Below are positions 23,833-32,601 of a stretch of 64,000 bases of DNA, piece by piece. Under the pieces are notes generated by a model. The model was not told the origin of the DNA. It worked only from the letters and a program-made list of their open reading frames with translations, and ran no database searches. The stretch comes from Chroococcopsis sp964623815 (lineage in GTDB: Bacteria; Cyanobacteriota; Cyanobacteriia; Cyanobacteriales; Microcystaceae). Within the stretch, counting starts at the first letter, position 1, and each line of letters starts with the position of its first letter. Position numbers and translations under genes: made by a program. The stretch lies in the NCBI GenBank assembly GCA_964623815.1, contig CAZUVR010000016.1:15167-79166 (forward strand). Reading direction: 5' to 3'.

Positions 23833-24957
23833 TTAATACAGTTCGTACTTGATTAAGGTACAGGGAAGGGAGCCGTTATAAACGGGTATGCGGGCGGATG
23901 AGCGCAATCCTACCTGTTTAGCTAATTCTTTATTACCGGTGAGGATGAAGGCAGTCCAACCCTGAAAACGCTGTTTAAATATATCTCCCATCTGCCTGTA
24001 AAACGAGCCGAGAGTTTGAGCGTCGCCTACTCGTTTCCCGTAGGGAGGGTTACAAAGGATGATTCCCGAATCGGCGGGCGGGTATAAATCTTCTAGGGGC
24101 TGACAGGTAAATTTGATTTTATCTTCTAGATGGCAGAAACCGGCGTTAGTCCAACTCTGCCGGATCATTTTCTCATCAGCGTCGGAGGCGAAAATCGGGG
24201 CGGCTAATTCTTGTTTTTGCTCTCGCTCCGCCTCCTTGATCAACTCCCGCCATAAACTAGAGTCGAAGTCGGGCCAGTTTTCTAAACTGAAACGACGGTA
24301 CAATCCGGGAGCAACTCCAAGGCTCTTTAGGGCGGCTTCAATGGCTAAAGTGCCCGAACCACAGCAGGGATCGAGGAAAGCTACATCCGGTGTCCAGCCT
24401 GCCATCTCTAATAGAGCTGCGGCTAATGTTTCTTTTAGGGGTGCGTTGCCCATAGCAGGATGATAACCCCGGCGGTGTAAACTCTCTCCAGAACTATCGA
24501 GGCTGATGGTACAGCGATCGCCTTCTATGTGCGCGTTAATACTAATATCGGCCCACTCTTTATCTACCGACGATCGCTGTCCGGTTTGTTGCCGTTGCTG
24601 ATCTACGATCGCGTTCTTAATCTGGAGGGCACTGTAGTGAGTGTGATTCAGGTTCTCGTTAGTCCCCGTACAGTGAACTATTAGAGTTTGTTCGGGGGTT
24701 AAATACTGTCGCCAATCGATCCCCCGAACGTTTTTATACAGTTCTTCTGCATTCTTACAGGCTATCTCTGCAATTGGTACTAAAACCCGAAATATTAACC
24801 GTGTCCACAGGTTGGCTTTATAGAGTAATTTTTTATCCCCGGAGAATTTAACCCCCGTAAACACCGGCTCTACCTCTGCCGCCCCTAAATTTTGTAACTC
24901 TCGGGCGGCAAGGTCTTCTAACCCCCTGGCTGTGGTAGCGAAATAGGCAGTAGTCAT
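23833..24957 (-). CDS. THUMP-domain 23S rRNA methyltransferase (RlmL/UPF0020 type)
   Basis: A 374-residue SAM-dependent RNA methyltransferase. The N-terminal THUMP RNA-binding region (about 1-160) is followed by a Rossmann methyltransferase with FLDPCCGSGTLAIEAAL (about 195-212) and the N-base motif IILCNPPYGKRVG. Such proteins methylate guanosine N2 in 23S rRNA. I use the ATG at 24957; a TTG two codons upstream is possible. No good ribosome site is visible. A purine/pyrimidine inverted repeat lies upstream. Confidence 0.92.
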   Translation of the reverse strand: MTTAYFATTARGLEDLAARELQNLGAAEVEPVFTGVKFSGDKKLLYKANLWTRLIFRVLVPIAEIACKNAEELYKNVRGIDWRQYLTPEQTLIVHCTGTNENLNHTHYSALQIKNAIVDQQRQQTGQRSSVDKEWADISINAHIEGDRCTISLDSSGESLHRRGYHPAMGNAPLKETLAAALLEMAGWTPDVAFLDPCCGSGTLAIEAALKSLGVAPGLYRRFSLENWPDFDSSLWRELIKEAEREQKQELAAPIFASDADEKMIRQSWTNAGFCHLEDKIKFTCQPLEDLYPPADSGIILCNPPYGKRVGDAQTLGSFYRQMGDIFKQRFQGWTAFILTGNKELAKQVGLRSSARIPVYNGSLPCTLIKYELY

Positions 24958-24962
24958 AAACA

Positions 24963-25065
24963 ATTAGAAAAGAGTCAAGAGTAGTGAGGAGTGAGTGTGA
25001 ATTGATATAGTAGCAACCAGCTAGCATATCTTTTCTTCTCTTCTCTCTTCTCACTACTATCTTAC
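24963..25065. repeat. Purine/pyrimidine inverted repeat
   Basis: A purine arm with AAAGAGTCAAGAGTAGTGAGG (about 24967-24990, quoted in part) and a pyrimidine arm TTTTCTTCTCTTCTCTC and TCTCACTACT (about 25030-25058) face each other across about 40 bases. Same family as at 20244 and 51121. It fills the gap between rlpA and the methyltransferase gene. Confidence 0.65.
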
Positions 25066-25077
25066 TGCCTACAGTTT

Positions 25078-25713
25078 CTAGCGGCCGAGGACTTCTAATA
25101 GAACCGGAGCTACTCCCGATTGAAAGAGACCGATAACGCTGGCGGCACCTTTGGAAAGGTCGATGATTCTTCCTCCTGTGTGGGGGCCGCGATCGTTAAT
25201 TCGTACCACCACAGATCTACCATTTCTCAAGTTCGTTACTTTGACTCTAGTTCCGAAAGGTAGATACCGATGCGCCGCAGTGAAACCGAAGGCGTTGAAA
25301 GATTCCCCGCTCGCGGTACGTCCCCCGTGGAAGCCTGGCCCGTACCAGGAGGCCATACCTCTCTTATTGGCGATTTGGATCGGTTCTGTGGCCCCGCGAT
25401 CGCTACTCGTTGCCAATCCCTGTTCCGTTGATGTTGGCACTTGAGTTTGTGGAAGCGATCGCTCTAAATTTGTTAAAATTTCGTTATCACAGAAGCCTTG
25501 AACTTGTGATAAGTTATTGTTAGGCTCTGTTACATTATTGGTTTGACAACTCGATAGTTTCGCTATCTGCATGATATTGGAAACGTTTGGTCGAGCGGTA
25601 GTAGTGTTCGCTATACTGTTAGCTAGTACCTTTGTCTGGAAACTAATCAAACTAGCAGTCGTCCCCACTACTGTACTCAGAGTGAGTATAGTGAGTTTAA
25701 GTTGTTTTTTCAT
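25078..25713 (-). CDS. rlpA: RlpA-like septal-ring lytic transglycosylase family protein
   Basis: From the ATG at 25713 the protein has 211 residues and starts with a signal peptide (MKKQLKLTILTLSTVVGTT up to about residue 31), so it is exported. The C-terminal double-psi beta-barrel carries the RlpA pattern MASWYGPGFHGGRTASGE, then TAAHRYLPFGTRV, VVVRINDRGP and GRIIDLSKGAA. RlpA proteins cleave denuded glycan strands of peptidoglycan. The frame stays open upstream to 25785, but that extension would bury the signal peptide. The upstream 700 bases hold no gene and may contain a leader. Confidence 0.93.
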   Translation of the reverse strand: MKKQLKLTILTLSTVVGTTASLISFQTKVLANSIANTTTARPNVSNIMQIAKLSSCQTNNVTEPNNNLSQVQGFCDNEILTNLERSLPQTQVPTSTEQGLATSSDRGATEPIQIANKRGMASWYGPGFHGGRTASGESFNAFGFTAAHRYLPFGTRVKVTNLRNGRSVVVRINDRGPHTGGRIIDLSKGAASVIGLFQSGVAPVLLEVLGR

Positions 25714-25785
25714 AGGCTTTCTCGAGTTTGTTAGCAGGTCTTCAGCACAAAACTGAGGACTTTGCTGACCTTTATCTTCATCCAA

Positions 25786-26418
25786 TTAGGTGACTATTTC
25801 TAGTCTTTTCACAACGTATCACGATTTTTTGGGAGGTTATGCTCTTTGTTTTAATCATTGACGGGGTAATCTATCAAAAATTTATATAACCTCTTGACGC
25901 AGGCAGAAAAAGCAATTACTTTGGTGGGTTACCCCATTTTTTGCCTATAGTAAATCAGTTTTTCCGTGAAAATACTGAATTGGTATAAAATAGAACAGGT
26001 ACAAAACAAGATTTCAAGAGACTTTGAGAGAATCAACTCGATTCTCGACACAGTTTCTCCATGCACTAACAAATCATAAAATCAGTATTATCTAATACTA
26101 AAAACAAAATTATAGAAAAAAAATACTAATTAAACTTAAAGGTAGAGATTGTAATTTACAATAGGGGATTGACATAGAAGAGCCTAGGTACTGATATAAT
26201 CGAAAATTATATTATTAATAAGTAAGTTATATACTTTGAGGGGGTGCAGGGGAAAAAATCTGGCACACAGAGGCTTGATTTCTTTTTTAAGAATAGAAAT
26301 ATATCGATGGTATAGCCTGCTTAATCGTTATTAATCGCTTAATATTGATAAAAATCAATTTTTAAAGCAGATAAAAGTATATAAATTGAGCGAAAAAATT
26401 TTGTATTAAAAAATTTTG
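25786..26418. other. Long AT-rich intergenic region upstream of rlpA
   Basis: No convincing gene is seen here. On the minus strand, complementary arms GGGGTAA and TTACCCC lie about 60 bases apart (25929-25935 and 25863-25869), which suggests a folded leader of rlpA. On the plus strand TTGACA (about 26170) and TATAAT (about 26196) are separated by 20 bases, too long for a standard promoter, but could start a small RNA. Both readings are weak. Confidence 0.3.
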
Positions 26419-27123
26419 TTAGCGACGACGGCGACGGATCACAGTCGGTGCTGAGCGAGAGGGGGGAGTTCTAGCTTCTTTTTTGCCGCCTAGCTCGGTG
26501 CTGACGGTTCGGAAAACATCACGGCGCAGGGCGGGATATTCGCCCACCCAGAGATTAACTTGAGGCAGGTGTACGTCAGAGACTTTGGCAATATTGCTCA
26601 AATCTGGGGCCGATGAGAACAATAGAGCCTCGGCGATCATCCCGGGGCGGATACTTTTATGAACGCGCTCTAGAGGAGCCTGTACGATCGCGCTAAAGCC
26701 GGATTGATCCCCTATCTCTATATTGATGCGTCTCTCACGGTTCTCGATAATTACCAATTCTCCCTGTTTATTAACGCTCTCTTCCTGACCGACATACTCT
26801 TCGGTGATGAAAGCGTCAAAAACCCTACCCCGCCAGAAACCCGCATATTTAAAGCGACGATAGGAACCATTCCGCACACTCGCCCAATATACGGGGGCCC
26901 AGAGCCAATACATACCAGCGATAATATCTACTAATAACTTTATTGCTAAGAAGTCATCGCCGAATAAATACCCCAAAAGCCAGAAACAGGTGAGGGCGAC
27001 GAAGGAGATGAGGAAACGGCGTAGAAAAACCGACCAACTGCCCCAATAGTAGGCGTACTGGGGGCCGGTAGCGGTTAACGGGATGATTTGCTCGAAGGTT
27101 TCGCGGGTGAGGGGAACTAACAT
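26419..27123 (-). CDS. Conserved cyanobacterial membrane protein
   Basis: A 234-residue protein with two hydrophobic segments (about 37-53 and 60-82) followed by a large soluble part (VFDAFITEEYVGQEE, then ERVHKSIRPGMIAEALLFS) and a basic proline-rich tail ending RRRRR. Similar proteins have at times been labelled phosphate ABC transporter permease, but the visible topology does not support a permease. The function is unknown. dapB lies upstream on the same strand, about 80 bases away. Confidence 0.7.
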   Translation of the reverse strand: MLVPLTRETFEQIIPLTATGPQYAYYWGSWSVFLRRFLISFVALTCFWLLGYLFGDDFLAIKLLVDIIAGMYWLWAPVYWASVRNGSYRRFKYAGFWRGRVFDAFITEEYVGQEESVNKQGELVIIENRERRINIEIGDQSGFSAIVQAPLERVHKSIRPGMIAEALLFSSAPDLSNIAKVSDVHLPQVNLWVGEYPALRRDVFRTVSTELGGKKEARTPPSRSAPTVIRRRRR

Positions 27124-27205
27124 ACACAGGGAATCGGGAATTGGGAGTCGGAGTCGCGGAGAAAGCTATCTTCAAACAAAGTTATAAGAGAAGAGCGATA
27201 AACAG

Positions 27206-28042
27206 TTAGAGGATTTTTTCTAATCCGTAGACTAACGATTTAAGTTGTGTTACCTTGCGGATGGCGAGGAGGACACCAGGCATATAACAGGCACGATCCA
27301 TAGTATCGTGACGCAGGCTGTATATCTCTCCGGGAGAGCCGAATATCATCTCTTGATGGGCGATGAGTCCAGGCAACCTGACGCTGTGGATGCGGATATT
27401 CTCGCCTATAACACCGCCCCTAACCCCGGGGATGGTTTCTTTTTCCTGGACTTTAGGAGGGTTAAAAGATTTACCCATTTCGGAGAGCATTTCGGCGGTT
27501 TTAATCGCCGTACCGCTCGGAGCATCGGCTTTTTGATCGTGATGCAGTTCGATGATTTCCACATGGTCGAAGTATTGAGAGGCGGTAACGGCTGCCTGTT
27601 GTAGTAATACCATCCCAATAGAGAAATTAGGGATTACTAAGGCTCCAGTACTGGCTTTTTCCGCAAAGTCCGCTAAGTCCTGAATTTGTTCTGGGGATAG
27701 GCCAGTAGTGCCAACCACCGGACGCACTCCGTAAGCGATCGCACTTCTAACGTTATCATAGACACCGCTGGGATGGGTAAAATCTACCATCACGCCCTGG
27801 ACTTTCTCTTGAGTCGCCAAGACAAGAATACTCTGTAAGTCATCGAGGACAGGTATTTCTAAAGGGCCGCAGCCGATAACTTCCCCTATATCCTGACCGC
27901 GATAGGCGGGATTTTTATCCACTGCCCCTACTAATTTCATATCATCGCAAGCGGAAACGGCTTTAATTACTTCCCGCCCCATCTTACCTGCTGCACCGTT
28001 TACTACTACGGGTATGGGGGAATCACTAGCCACCATCGCCAT
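27206..28042 (-). CDS. dapB: 4-hydroxy-tetrahydrodipicolinate reductase
   Basis: A 278-residue enzyme of the lysine/diaminopimelate pathway, using NAD(P)H. The dinucleotide-binding VVVNGAAGKMGREV (about 11-24) and the active-site segment ELHHDQKADAPSGTA (about 168-182, with catalytic H and K) are intact. The ATG at 28042 is followed by a second in-frame ATG two codons later. Transcribed away from the GH116 gene, with 73 bases between the starts. Confidence 0.97.
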   Translation of the reverse strand: MAMVASDSPIPVVVNGAAGKMGREVIKAVSACDDMKLVGAVDKNPAYRGQDIGEVIGCGPLEIPVLDDLQSILVLATQEKVQGVMVDFTHPSGVYDNVRSAIAYGVRPVVGTTGLSPEQIQDLADFAEKASTGALVIPNFSIGMVLLQQAAVTASQYFDHVEIIELHHDQKADAPSGTAIKTAEMLSEMGKSFNPPKVQEKETIPGVRGGVIGENIRIHSVRLPGLIAHQEMIFGSPGEIYSLRHDTMDRACYMPGVLLAIRKVTQLKSLVYGLEKIL

Positions 28043-28115
28043 TACTATCCTTATTTACCTTTATTACCCACAATTCTAAACTAAAGGCGAGAGACAAAAT
28101 TACAGCGATAGACAA

Positions 28116-30515
28116 ATGATTAACTTTATCCAACCTCCTAACATCCCTGATTGTGCCTGGAAACGTTCCATCGGTAAAGGCTGGGACAATCCCTACAAGG
28201 TTCGCTACGCCAGTAATCTTGATGATGGCCCCTGGCACGGGATGCCCTTGGGAGGGTTTGGAGCAGGATGTATCGGGCGCAGTCACGGGGGAGATTTTAA
28301 CCTCTGGCATCTCGACGGTGGCGAGCATACTTTCGCATCTATCCCGGGTTGTCAATTCAGCGTTTTCGAGCAACAAGAAGGGGAAGCGCCGCAAGTTTAC
28401 GCCCTGTCTACGGAGGCACCGGCAGACGGTAGCCTATCGAGATGGAATTGGTATCCAGCGGAAAAAGGTACTTATTCTGCCCTCTATCCCCGTAGTTGGT
28501 ACGAGTATAAAGGTGTATTCCGTTCTAATCTGATATGCGAACAGTTTTCACCGGTTTGGGCGGGTAATTATCAAGAGTCTAGCTACCCGATAGCGGTATT
28601 CGAGTGGACGGCTCACAATCCGGGTGATAAGCCGATTACTATTAGTATCATGCTAACTTGGCAGAATACGATCGGTTGGTTTACCAATGCGGTGAAATCT
28701 CCCACCGTTAAGGTGCGCGATGATGGTAGCCCCGTCTACGAATACGAGCCGAAATGGGGCGACTCGAAGGGCAACTTCAATCAGTGGATTGAGGATAACT
28801 TCCGCGTCGGCTTCTTATTAAATCGGGAATTCGAGACACCTGGAGAAGGTGATGGACAGATAGCGATCGCCAGTATCACTAACCCCACCCTAGAAGTTTT
28901 CCGCCTCGGTAAGTGGAACCCCACAGGAGACGGGGCAGAAGTTTGGGATTATTTCGGGATGGATGGCTCGTTACCGGATAGAGAGGATGAATCTCCCGCT
29001 AAAGAGGGGCAACAAACAGCCGTAGCGATGGCGATTCGTTTTACCCTCCGCCCTGGGAAAACTCGTAAGATTCCTTTTATACTCGCCTGGGATTTACCCG
29101 TTACCGAATTCTCGCAGGGAATTAACTATTACCGCAGGTATACAGACTTTTACGGGCGCAACGGTAAGAACGCCTGGGCGATGGTGAGAACCGCCCTCAA
29201 GCATAGCGACACCTGGCGCGAAAGTATTCAGGAGTGGCAGAAGCCGATATTAAAACGCTCCGATTTGCCCGACTGGTTTAAAATGGCTCTATTTAATGAG
29301 CTGTACCTGCTCACCGATGGGGGCACTCTATGGACGGCGGCGACGGAATTAGATCCAGTGGGTCAATTCGGTGTTTTAGAATGTATCGATTATCGTTGGT
29401 ACGAGAGTCTTGATGTGCGTCTTTATGGCTCTTTCGGGTTGCTGTTATTGTGGCCCAAACTGGAAAAGGCGGTTATGGAAGCTTTCGCCCGGGCTATTCC
29501 CTCTGCCGATGATACTCCGAGAGTTATAGGTTATAACAATGCGCCGGCGATACGTAAGGCTAAGGGGGCAACGCCTCATGATTTGGGTGCCCCTAACGAG
29601 CATCCCTGGGAGAAAACTAATTACACCAGTTATCAAGACTGTAATCTCTGGAAGGATTTAGGTAGTGATTTCGTCTTACAGGTATATAGAGATTATTTAT
29701 TCACCGGCGAAAACGATCAAGATTTTTTATGGGAGTGCTGGCCCGCAATTACGGAAACCTTAGCTTATTTAAAAACTTTCGATATAGATGGGGACGGTAT
29801 TCCAGAAAATTCGGGGGCACCGGATCAAACTTTTGATGATTGGCGTTTGGTGGGAGTCAGCGCCTATTGTGGGGGGTTATGGATTGCAGCTCTAGAAGCG
29901 GCGATTCGCATCGGTGAGGTTTTATTAATCAGGCCGCCCATGAATCCGGCTCTACAGTCAGGGGATTACCCTCAAGATATAGAGAGTTATGTGTCTATAT
30001 ATAAGGGATGGTTAGAGCAGAGTCGGGCTGTTTATCACTCCAGTCTCTGGAATGGCGAATATTATCGCCTCGATAGTGGTAGTGGCTCTCAGGTGGTAAT
30101 GGCGGATCAATTAAGTGGTCAATTTTATGCTCGGTTATTAGGTTTACCGGATGTGGTAGAGGAAGAGTACGCTCGATCGGCCTTAGAAAAGGTTTACGAT
30201 ACCTGTTTCCTCAAGTTTTACGATGGGCAATTCGGCGCTGCTAATGGTTTAAATCCAGATGGTACGCCGGAAAATCCCGACGCTACCCATCCCCTCGAAG
30301 TTTGGACGGGTATTAATTTCGGTTTGGCTGCCTTTTTAATTCAGATGGGAATGAAGGAGGAAGCGTTTAAGCTTACCGAGACGGTGGTCAAACAAGTGTA
30401 TGAGAATGGGCTACAATTCCGGACTCCGGAGGCGATTACGGCGGCGGGTACTTTCCGAGCCTGTCATTATCTGCGGGCGATGGCGATTTGGGCTGTTTAC
30501 GCTCTTATTACCTAA
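28116..30515 (+). CDS. GH116 family beta-glucosidase (GBA2-like)
   Basis: A 799-residue glycoside hydrolase related to non-lysosomal glucosylceramidase. The N-terminal domain has MPLGGFGAGCIGRSHGGDFNLW-like family sequence (about 43-62). The C-terminal (alpha/alpha) barrel carries the GAPDQTFDDW region (near residue 567-576), where family members have the acid/base aspartate, and LWTAATELDP. No signal peptide is present, so it acts in the cytosol, on glucosylated lipids or glucosides. The natural substrate in cyanobacteria is not established. Length is close to other prokaryotic members. Confidence 0.93.
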   Translation: MINFIQPPNIPDCAWKRSIGKGWDNPYKVRYASNLDDGPWHGMPLGGFGAGCIGRSHGGDFNLWHLDGGEHTFASIPGCQFSVFEQQEGEAPQVYALSTEAPADGSLSRWNWYPAEKGTYSALYPRSWYEYKGVFRSNLICEQFSPVWAGNYQESSYPIAVFEWTAHNPGDKPITISIMLTWQNTIGWFTNAVKSPTVKVRDDGSPVYEYEPKWGDSKGNFNQWIEDNFRVGFLLNREFETPGEGDGQIAIASITNPTLEVFRLGKWNPTGDGAEVWDYFGMDGSLPDREDESPAKEGQQTAVAMAIRFTLRPGKTRKIPFILAWDLPVTEFSQGINYYRRYTDFYGRNGKNAWAMVRTALKHSDTWRESIQEWQKPILKRSDLPDWFKMALFNELYLLTDGGTLWTAATELDPVGQFGVLECIDYRWYESLDVRLYGSFGLLLLWPKLEKAVMEAFARAIPSADDTPRVIGYNNAPAIRKAKGATPHDLGAPNEHPWEKTNYTSYQDCNLWKDLGSDFVLQVYRDYLFTGENDQDFLWECWPAITETLAYLKTFDIDGDGIPENSGAPDQTFDDWRLVGVSAYCGGLWIAALEAAIRIGEVLLIRPPMNPALQSGDYPQDIESYVSIYKGWLEQSRAVYHSSLWNGEYYRLDSGSGSQVVMADQLSGQFYARLLGLPDVVEEEYARSALEKVYDTCFLKFYDGQFGAANGLNPDGTPENPDATHPLEVWTGINFGLAAFLIQMGMKEEAFKLTETVVKQVYENGLQFRTPEAITAAGTFRACHYLRAMAIWAVYALIT

Positions 30516-30837
30516 ATTGGTAAGTGTTATTTATATCGAGCGCTAATAAGGGACGAGAGTTACTCATTGCAAATTTTCTAAATCTGCTAAATCTTGTAAC
30601 CTCCCCGACGCTCGTTTATAGTTAATCGTTGACTAAATTACAAACTAGTTAACTTCACCCGGCAGGGAATCAAATTCCCTGCCCCTACTTGCTGGGCCTC
30701 GTTAGGCTTATTCTAGCCTGAATCTTTAGATATACTGGTAGAAGAACCGAGGTTGAAGTAACTAGGGGGTTCTATGGAATATTGTGAGCTTCTCGAGTAA
30801 CTATTCGATCGCAAAGAGACGTTACGGACATAAAATT
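30516..30837. other. Intergenic region before the P450 gene, with a palindromic repeat
   Basis: GGCAGGGAAT (30661-30670) and ATTCCCTGCC (30674-30683) form a perfect 10-bp stem and share sequence with the nif repeat at 6333. A smaller stem AGGCT/AGCCT follows at about 30707-30722. Just before the P450 ATG, about 30812-30834 matches part of the coiled-coil gene at about 32275-32298. No gene was found. Confidence 0.6.
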
Positions 30838-32172
30838 ATGACTCTCCCACCTCGTCCATCAGGCCCACGCCAATTACGGCTCCTCAAGCTTATTTTTCGC
30901 CCCATAGAATATATGAACGAATACGGTAAGCTTTTCCCTGACTGCTTCGCCGTAGGCAGTGAAGAATTACCCTTGGTATATGTTTATCATCCAGAGGCAA
31001 TACAACAAATTTTTACCGCACCACCAGAGCAGTTTGATAGCGGTAGAGGAAACGGTGGTTTAGGATTTCTCCTCGGTCAAAACTCGCTCATTCTACTAGA
31101 TGGACAACCTCATCAGCGTCAAAGAAAATTATTAATTCCTCCCTTTCACGGGGAACGTTTACAAGCTTATCAAAGATTGATTTGCCAAATTACTGCAGAG
31201 GTTACGGATTGTTTAAGGGTGGGAAAAATCTTCCAGGTTCGTGCCATCATGCAGGAGATTACTTTAAGAGTAATTTTAACCGCTGTTTTCGGGTTACAAC
31301 AGGGCGATCGTTATAATAAATTAAAGCAATTATTAGGAGATGTCCTCAACACTATTAGCTCTCCCTTAAGTTCTAGTTTACTTTTCTTCCCTCGATTACA
31401 GAGAGATTGGGGTGATTGGAGTCCTTGGGGCAGATTTTTACGCTTAAAAAAAGAGATTGATGAGTTAATCTATCCAGAAATTCAAGAGCGTCAACAAGAG
31501 GGCAAATTAGATGGAGAAGATATTTTAAGTCTTCTTCTTAACGCCAAGGATGAACGGGGAGAATCCATGACTTCATCAGAATTGAGAGACGAGTTGATGA
31601 CTCTGTTAGTCGCCGGGCATGAAACTACGGCGAGTGCTTTAACTTGGGCTTTATACTGGGTTCATTATCTGCCGGAAGTCGGCGATAAATTGCGCTTTGA
31701 ATTAGATAATTCGGGAGGAGACTCCAGCGAAATTATGAGACTCCCCTATCTTAATGCGGTTTGTTCGGAAACTTTGAGAATATATCCTATTACCTTGACC
31801 ACGTTTCCCCGGATTCTTAACTCAGAAATGGAAATATTGGGCTACAAAATTCCTGCTGATTCTACTCTATTTCCTTGTATTTACCTATTACACCACCGAG
31901 AAGATATTTACCCAGAACCAGAGCGATTTAAGCCAGAAAGGTTTATAGAAAGACAATATTCTTTCTATGAATATATACCCTTTGGCGGCGGCAATCGCCG
32001 TTGTATCGGGATGGCGTTGGCATTGATGGAGATGAAATTAGTTTTAGCCACAATCTTATCTCGTTTCCGGCTGGATTTGTTAGATAAACGCCCCCTCAAA
32101 CCGGTGCGTCGGGGTTTTACGATCGCTCCACCCGCCGGGTTTAAAATGGTGGTTAGAGCTATCTGTGAGTGA
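30838..32172 (+). CDS. Cytochrome P450 (CYP110-like)
   Basis: A 444-residue soluble P450. The oxygen-activation motif AGHETTAS, the ExxR pair (ETLR), the PERF segment (KPERFIE) and the heme-cysteine loop FGGGNRRCIG are intact, so it should be active. The N-terminus LPPRPSGPRQLRLLKLIFRP and overall pattern resemble cyanobacterial CYP110 enzymes, which oxidise fatty acids or terpenoids. I chose the ATG at 30838; a GTG at 30784 would add 18 residues read from a fragment similar to the next gene. No ferredoxin or terpene gene lies next to it. Confidence 0.95.
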   Translation: MTLPPRPSGPRQLRLLKLIFRPIEYMNEYGKLFPDCFAVGSEELPLVYVYHPEAIQQIFTAPPEQFDSGRGNGGLGFLLGQNSLILLDGQPHQRQRKLLIPPFHGERLQAYQRLICQITAEVTDCLRVGKIFQVRAIMQEITLRVILTAVFGLQQGDRYNKLKQLLGDVLNTISSPLSSSLLFFPRLQRDWGDWSPWGRFLRLKKEIDELIYPEIQERQQEGKLDGEDILSLLLNAKDERGESMTSSELRDELMTLLVAGHETTASALTWALYWVHYLPEVGDKLRFELDNSGGDSSEIMRLPYLNAVCSETLRIYPITLTTFPRILNSEMEILGYKIPADSTLFPCIYLLHHREDIYPEPERFKPERFIERQYSFYEYIPFGGGNRRCIGMALALMEMKLVLATILSRFRLDLLDKRPLKPVRRGFTIAPPAGFKMVVRAICE

Positions 32173-32196
32173 AACAAAATTATTTTGACTAGCATT

Positions 32197-32481
32197 ATGA
32201 GCCAATCACCTGTAACGGTTACTTATTCATTAGAGGAAGTTTTAAAGCAGATTAATCAGAAACTAGACAACCTGCAAAAAGACGTTACGGATATAAAAAT
32301 TGGGCAAGCCAAGATGGAAGCCGAACTAAAAGGGGAGATTAAAGCATTGGACGAAAAAGTTAATGGATTAAGTAAACGGTTAGAAAACCAAGAGTTTGTC
32401 AACAGAGGAATTTTAATCGCCTTGGTGGTAGCTATCCTCGGTGGTGCGGCTAAGTTGTTCGGTTGGGTAGGCAATCCTTAA
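32197..32481 (+). CDS. Small coiled-coil membrane protein
   Basis: A 94-residue protein with a heptad coiled coil (about 10-68: LEEVLKQINQKLDNLQKDV, then EIKALDEKVNGLSKRLENQ) and one C-terminal membrane helix (GILIALVVAILGGAAKLFGW). Such short tail-anchored coiled coils are common in cyanobacteria and have no known function. The ATG at 32197 is used; a TTG at 32185 is possible. It starts 25 bases after the P450 stop. Confidence 0.8.
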   Translation: MSQSPVTVTYSLEEVLKQINQKLDNLQKDVTDIKIGQAKMEAELKGEIKALDEKVNGLSKRLENQEFVNRGILIALVVAILGGAAKLFGWVGNP

Positions 32482-32601
32482 TAAGGTTTATCTGTTTTTA
32501 TATGGACAAATGTGCTGGGGATAAACAGGGAGAATTGTTAACCTTCTCTCTTAATCCCCTTAATCATGTAAGCGGTTAGAAGGGAAAATTTTTTGTGACT
32601 G

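Noticed and set aside
26170..26293. Possible small RNA with TTGACA and TATAAT
   Set aside because: The spacing of 20 bases is too long for a normal promoter and no terminator hairpin follows; only noted in the intergenic entry.
28153..28533. 126-codon plus-strand open frame inside the GH116 gene
   Set aside because: A different frame of the same stretch; the GH116 frame has family motifs throughout.
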